NCBI RefSeq assembly: GCF_004792665.1
Contig: NZ_SRZX01000009.1
Coordinates: 34,631-98,630, forward strand
Length of the DNA: 64,000 nucleotides
Direction: 5' to 3'
Source: Marinobacter orientalis
GTDB lineage: Bacteria > Pseudomonadota > Gammaproteobacteria > Pseudomonadales > Oleiphilaceae
Part shown: piece after piece, positions 63,417 to 64,000 of the stretch
Numbering within the stretch: position 1 is the stretch's first letter
How the letters are laid out: each line of letters opens with the position of its first letter
The notes under the pieces: model-generated
The model's input: only the letters and a program-made list of their open reading frames with translations
What the model was told of the DNA's origin: nothing
The model's database searches: none
Program-made: the position numbers and the translations under genes

Positions 63417-63785
63417 TTGCCAGCCAGAATCTCCGAAAAGCGCCGTTTCCAAAGAATCTCCTTTGATGCCGATTGCGAACTGCACTGTCAGGATGAAGTG
63501 TGGCAGAGCGAGGTGCTGGATATTTCCCTGAAGGGTGTTCTGGTAAAGCGGCCAAGAGGGTGGGATGTCCCCTTCAGGCAGCCCTGTGAGGTGATTGTCC
63601 ACCTGGACGATCGCGAAACCGCGATCGTGATGGCCGTGGAGTTACGGCACATTGAAGAGCATAGGCTGGGGTTCAAGTGTCAGTATATTGATCTTGAGAG
63701 TGCGACTCACCTGAAGAGGTTGGTGGAGTTGAATCTGGGGGATCAGGCGTTGTTGGAGAGGGAGTTTGCGCATCTGATTGAGTGA
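63417..63785 (+). CDS. PilZ domain protein
   Basis: A 122-residue single-domain cyclic-di-GMP receptor. The binding signature is complete: RRFQR near residues 9-13 (RxxxR) and DISLKGVLV near 35-43 (D-x-S-x-x-G). It probably acts as an adaptor that changes motility or envelope functions on ligand binding; the partner is unknown. It uses TTG as start with AGGAG seven bases upstream, and the next in-frame ATG is far inside the domain, so the TTG is well supported. 74 bp after hemE. Confidence 0.88.
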   Translation: MPARISEKRRFQRISFDADCELHCQDEVWQSEVLDISLKGVLVKRPRGWDVPFRQPCEVIVHLDDRETAIVMAVELRHIEEHRLGFKCQYIDLESATHLKRLVELNLGDQALLEREFAHLIE

Positions 63786-63811
63786 GGTTTTGGATTGGTT
63801 TGGGGGCAGTT

Positions 63812-63837
63812 GTCGGATTACGGCTTCGCCTAATCCG
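63812..63837. repeat. REP-like palindrome, family A copy 5
   Basis: GTCGGATTACGGC and GCCTAATCC form the hairpin after the PilZ gene; the last two bases of the arm differ from the other copies. The remaining 160 bases to the window edge show only a small GAGGCG/CGCCTC stem and no convincing gene. Confidence 0.75.
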
Positions 63838-64000
63838 TATATGGTCTCCTCCCCGTTTGCAAGGTCTCAGTGCTCGATGTCAGGGACAGGTTTGCGCCCG
63901 TATATCCGGCCTGTTTAGCGAGGCGGCTTTGTCGCCTCTGGCCTTGATGGAAGATCCGCGCCTGCCGTCCTTATCGACCTAACGGCCTGTTGGGCCTTCG

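Noticed and set aside
63782..63982. 66-codon frame at the right edge
   Set aside because: Contains the REP-like repeat and has no conserved protein features.

Overview
The window reads as one contiguous piece of a gammaproteobacterial chromosome. The gene content and order, the type IV pilus assembly operon, the lipid A/Kdo genes and moderately high GC fit a marine genus such as Marinobacter or a close relative. That taxonomic call is inferred from overall gene resemblance and was not tested by any search. Nearly all DNA is coding, and no rRNA, tRNA, CRISPR array or insertion sequence was seen.

Positions 1-24630 form a cell-envelope region. It opens with the 3' end of ilvE and a broken remnant of a lipid A acyltransferase. 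A lipopolysaccharide/surface glycan cluster follows on both strands: about nine glycosyltransferase domains, an FkbM methyltransferase, a LapC/YejM-type membrane sulfatase-like protein, Kdo kinase (kdkA), a CDP-glycerol transferase-like protein, two intact lipid A late acyltransferases, an O-antigen ligase fused to a WaaE-like glycosyltransferase, a YrbL-like kinase-fold protein, an SGNH protein with Cys at the nucleophile position, an ELM1-family protein and Kdo transferase (waaA). TolC closes the block. The patch around 1.9-6.4 kb looks more AT-rich and carries the least recognisable genes, as expected for a variable glycan locus.

Positions 24744-36171 are housekeeping and regulatory: thiC under a TPP riboswitch, nudF-yqiB-cpdA (an order also found in E. 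coli), gcvH, rlmI, a HAD phosphatase, rppH-ptsP, and a patatin-like protein whose nucleophile Ser is Asn. The gaps here hold two families of dispersed palindromic repeats.

Positions 36242-44890 hold argS, a SPOR-domain protein and hslVU (with a good sigma-32 type promoter), then priA, rpmE and malic enzyme. Positions 44989-62131 hold mrcA divergent from pilMNOPQ, then aroK-aroB-damX and gltB-gltD. This linkage is familiar from Pseudomonas and relatives. hemE and a small PilZ protein end the window, followed by another repeat.

The items most worth a second look are the O-antigen ligase-glycosyltransferase fusion, the two enzyme-like proteins with altered nucleophiles, the ~100 bp palindromic element whose stems differ between copies yet stay self-complementary, and a nested inverted repeat in the gltB leader.
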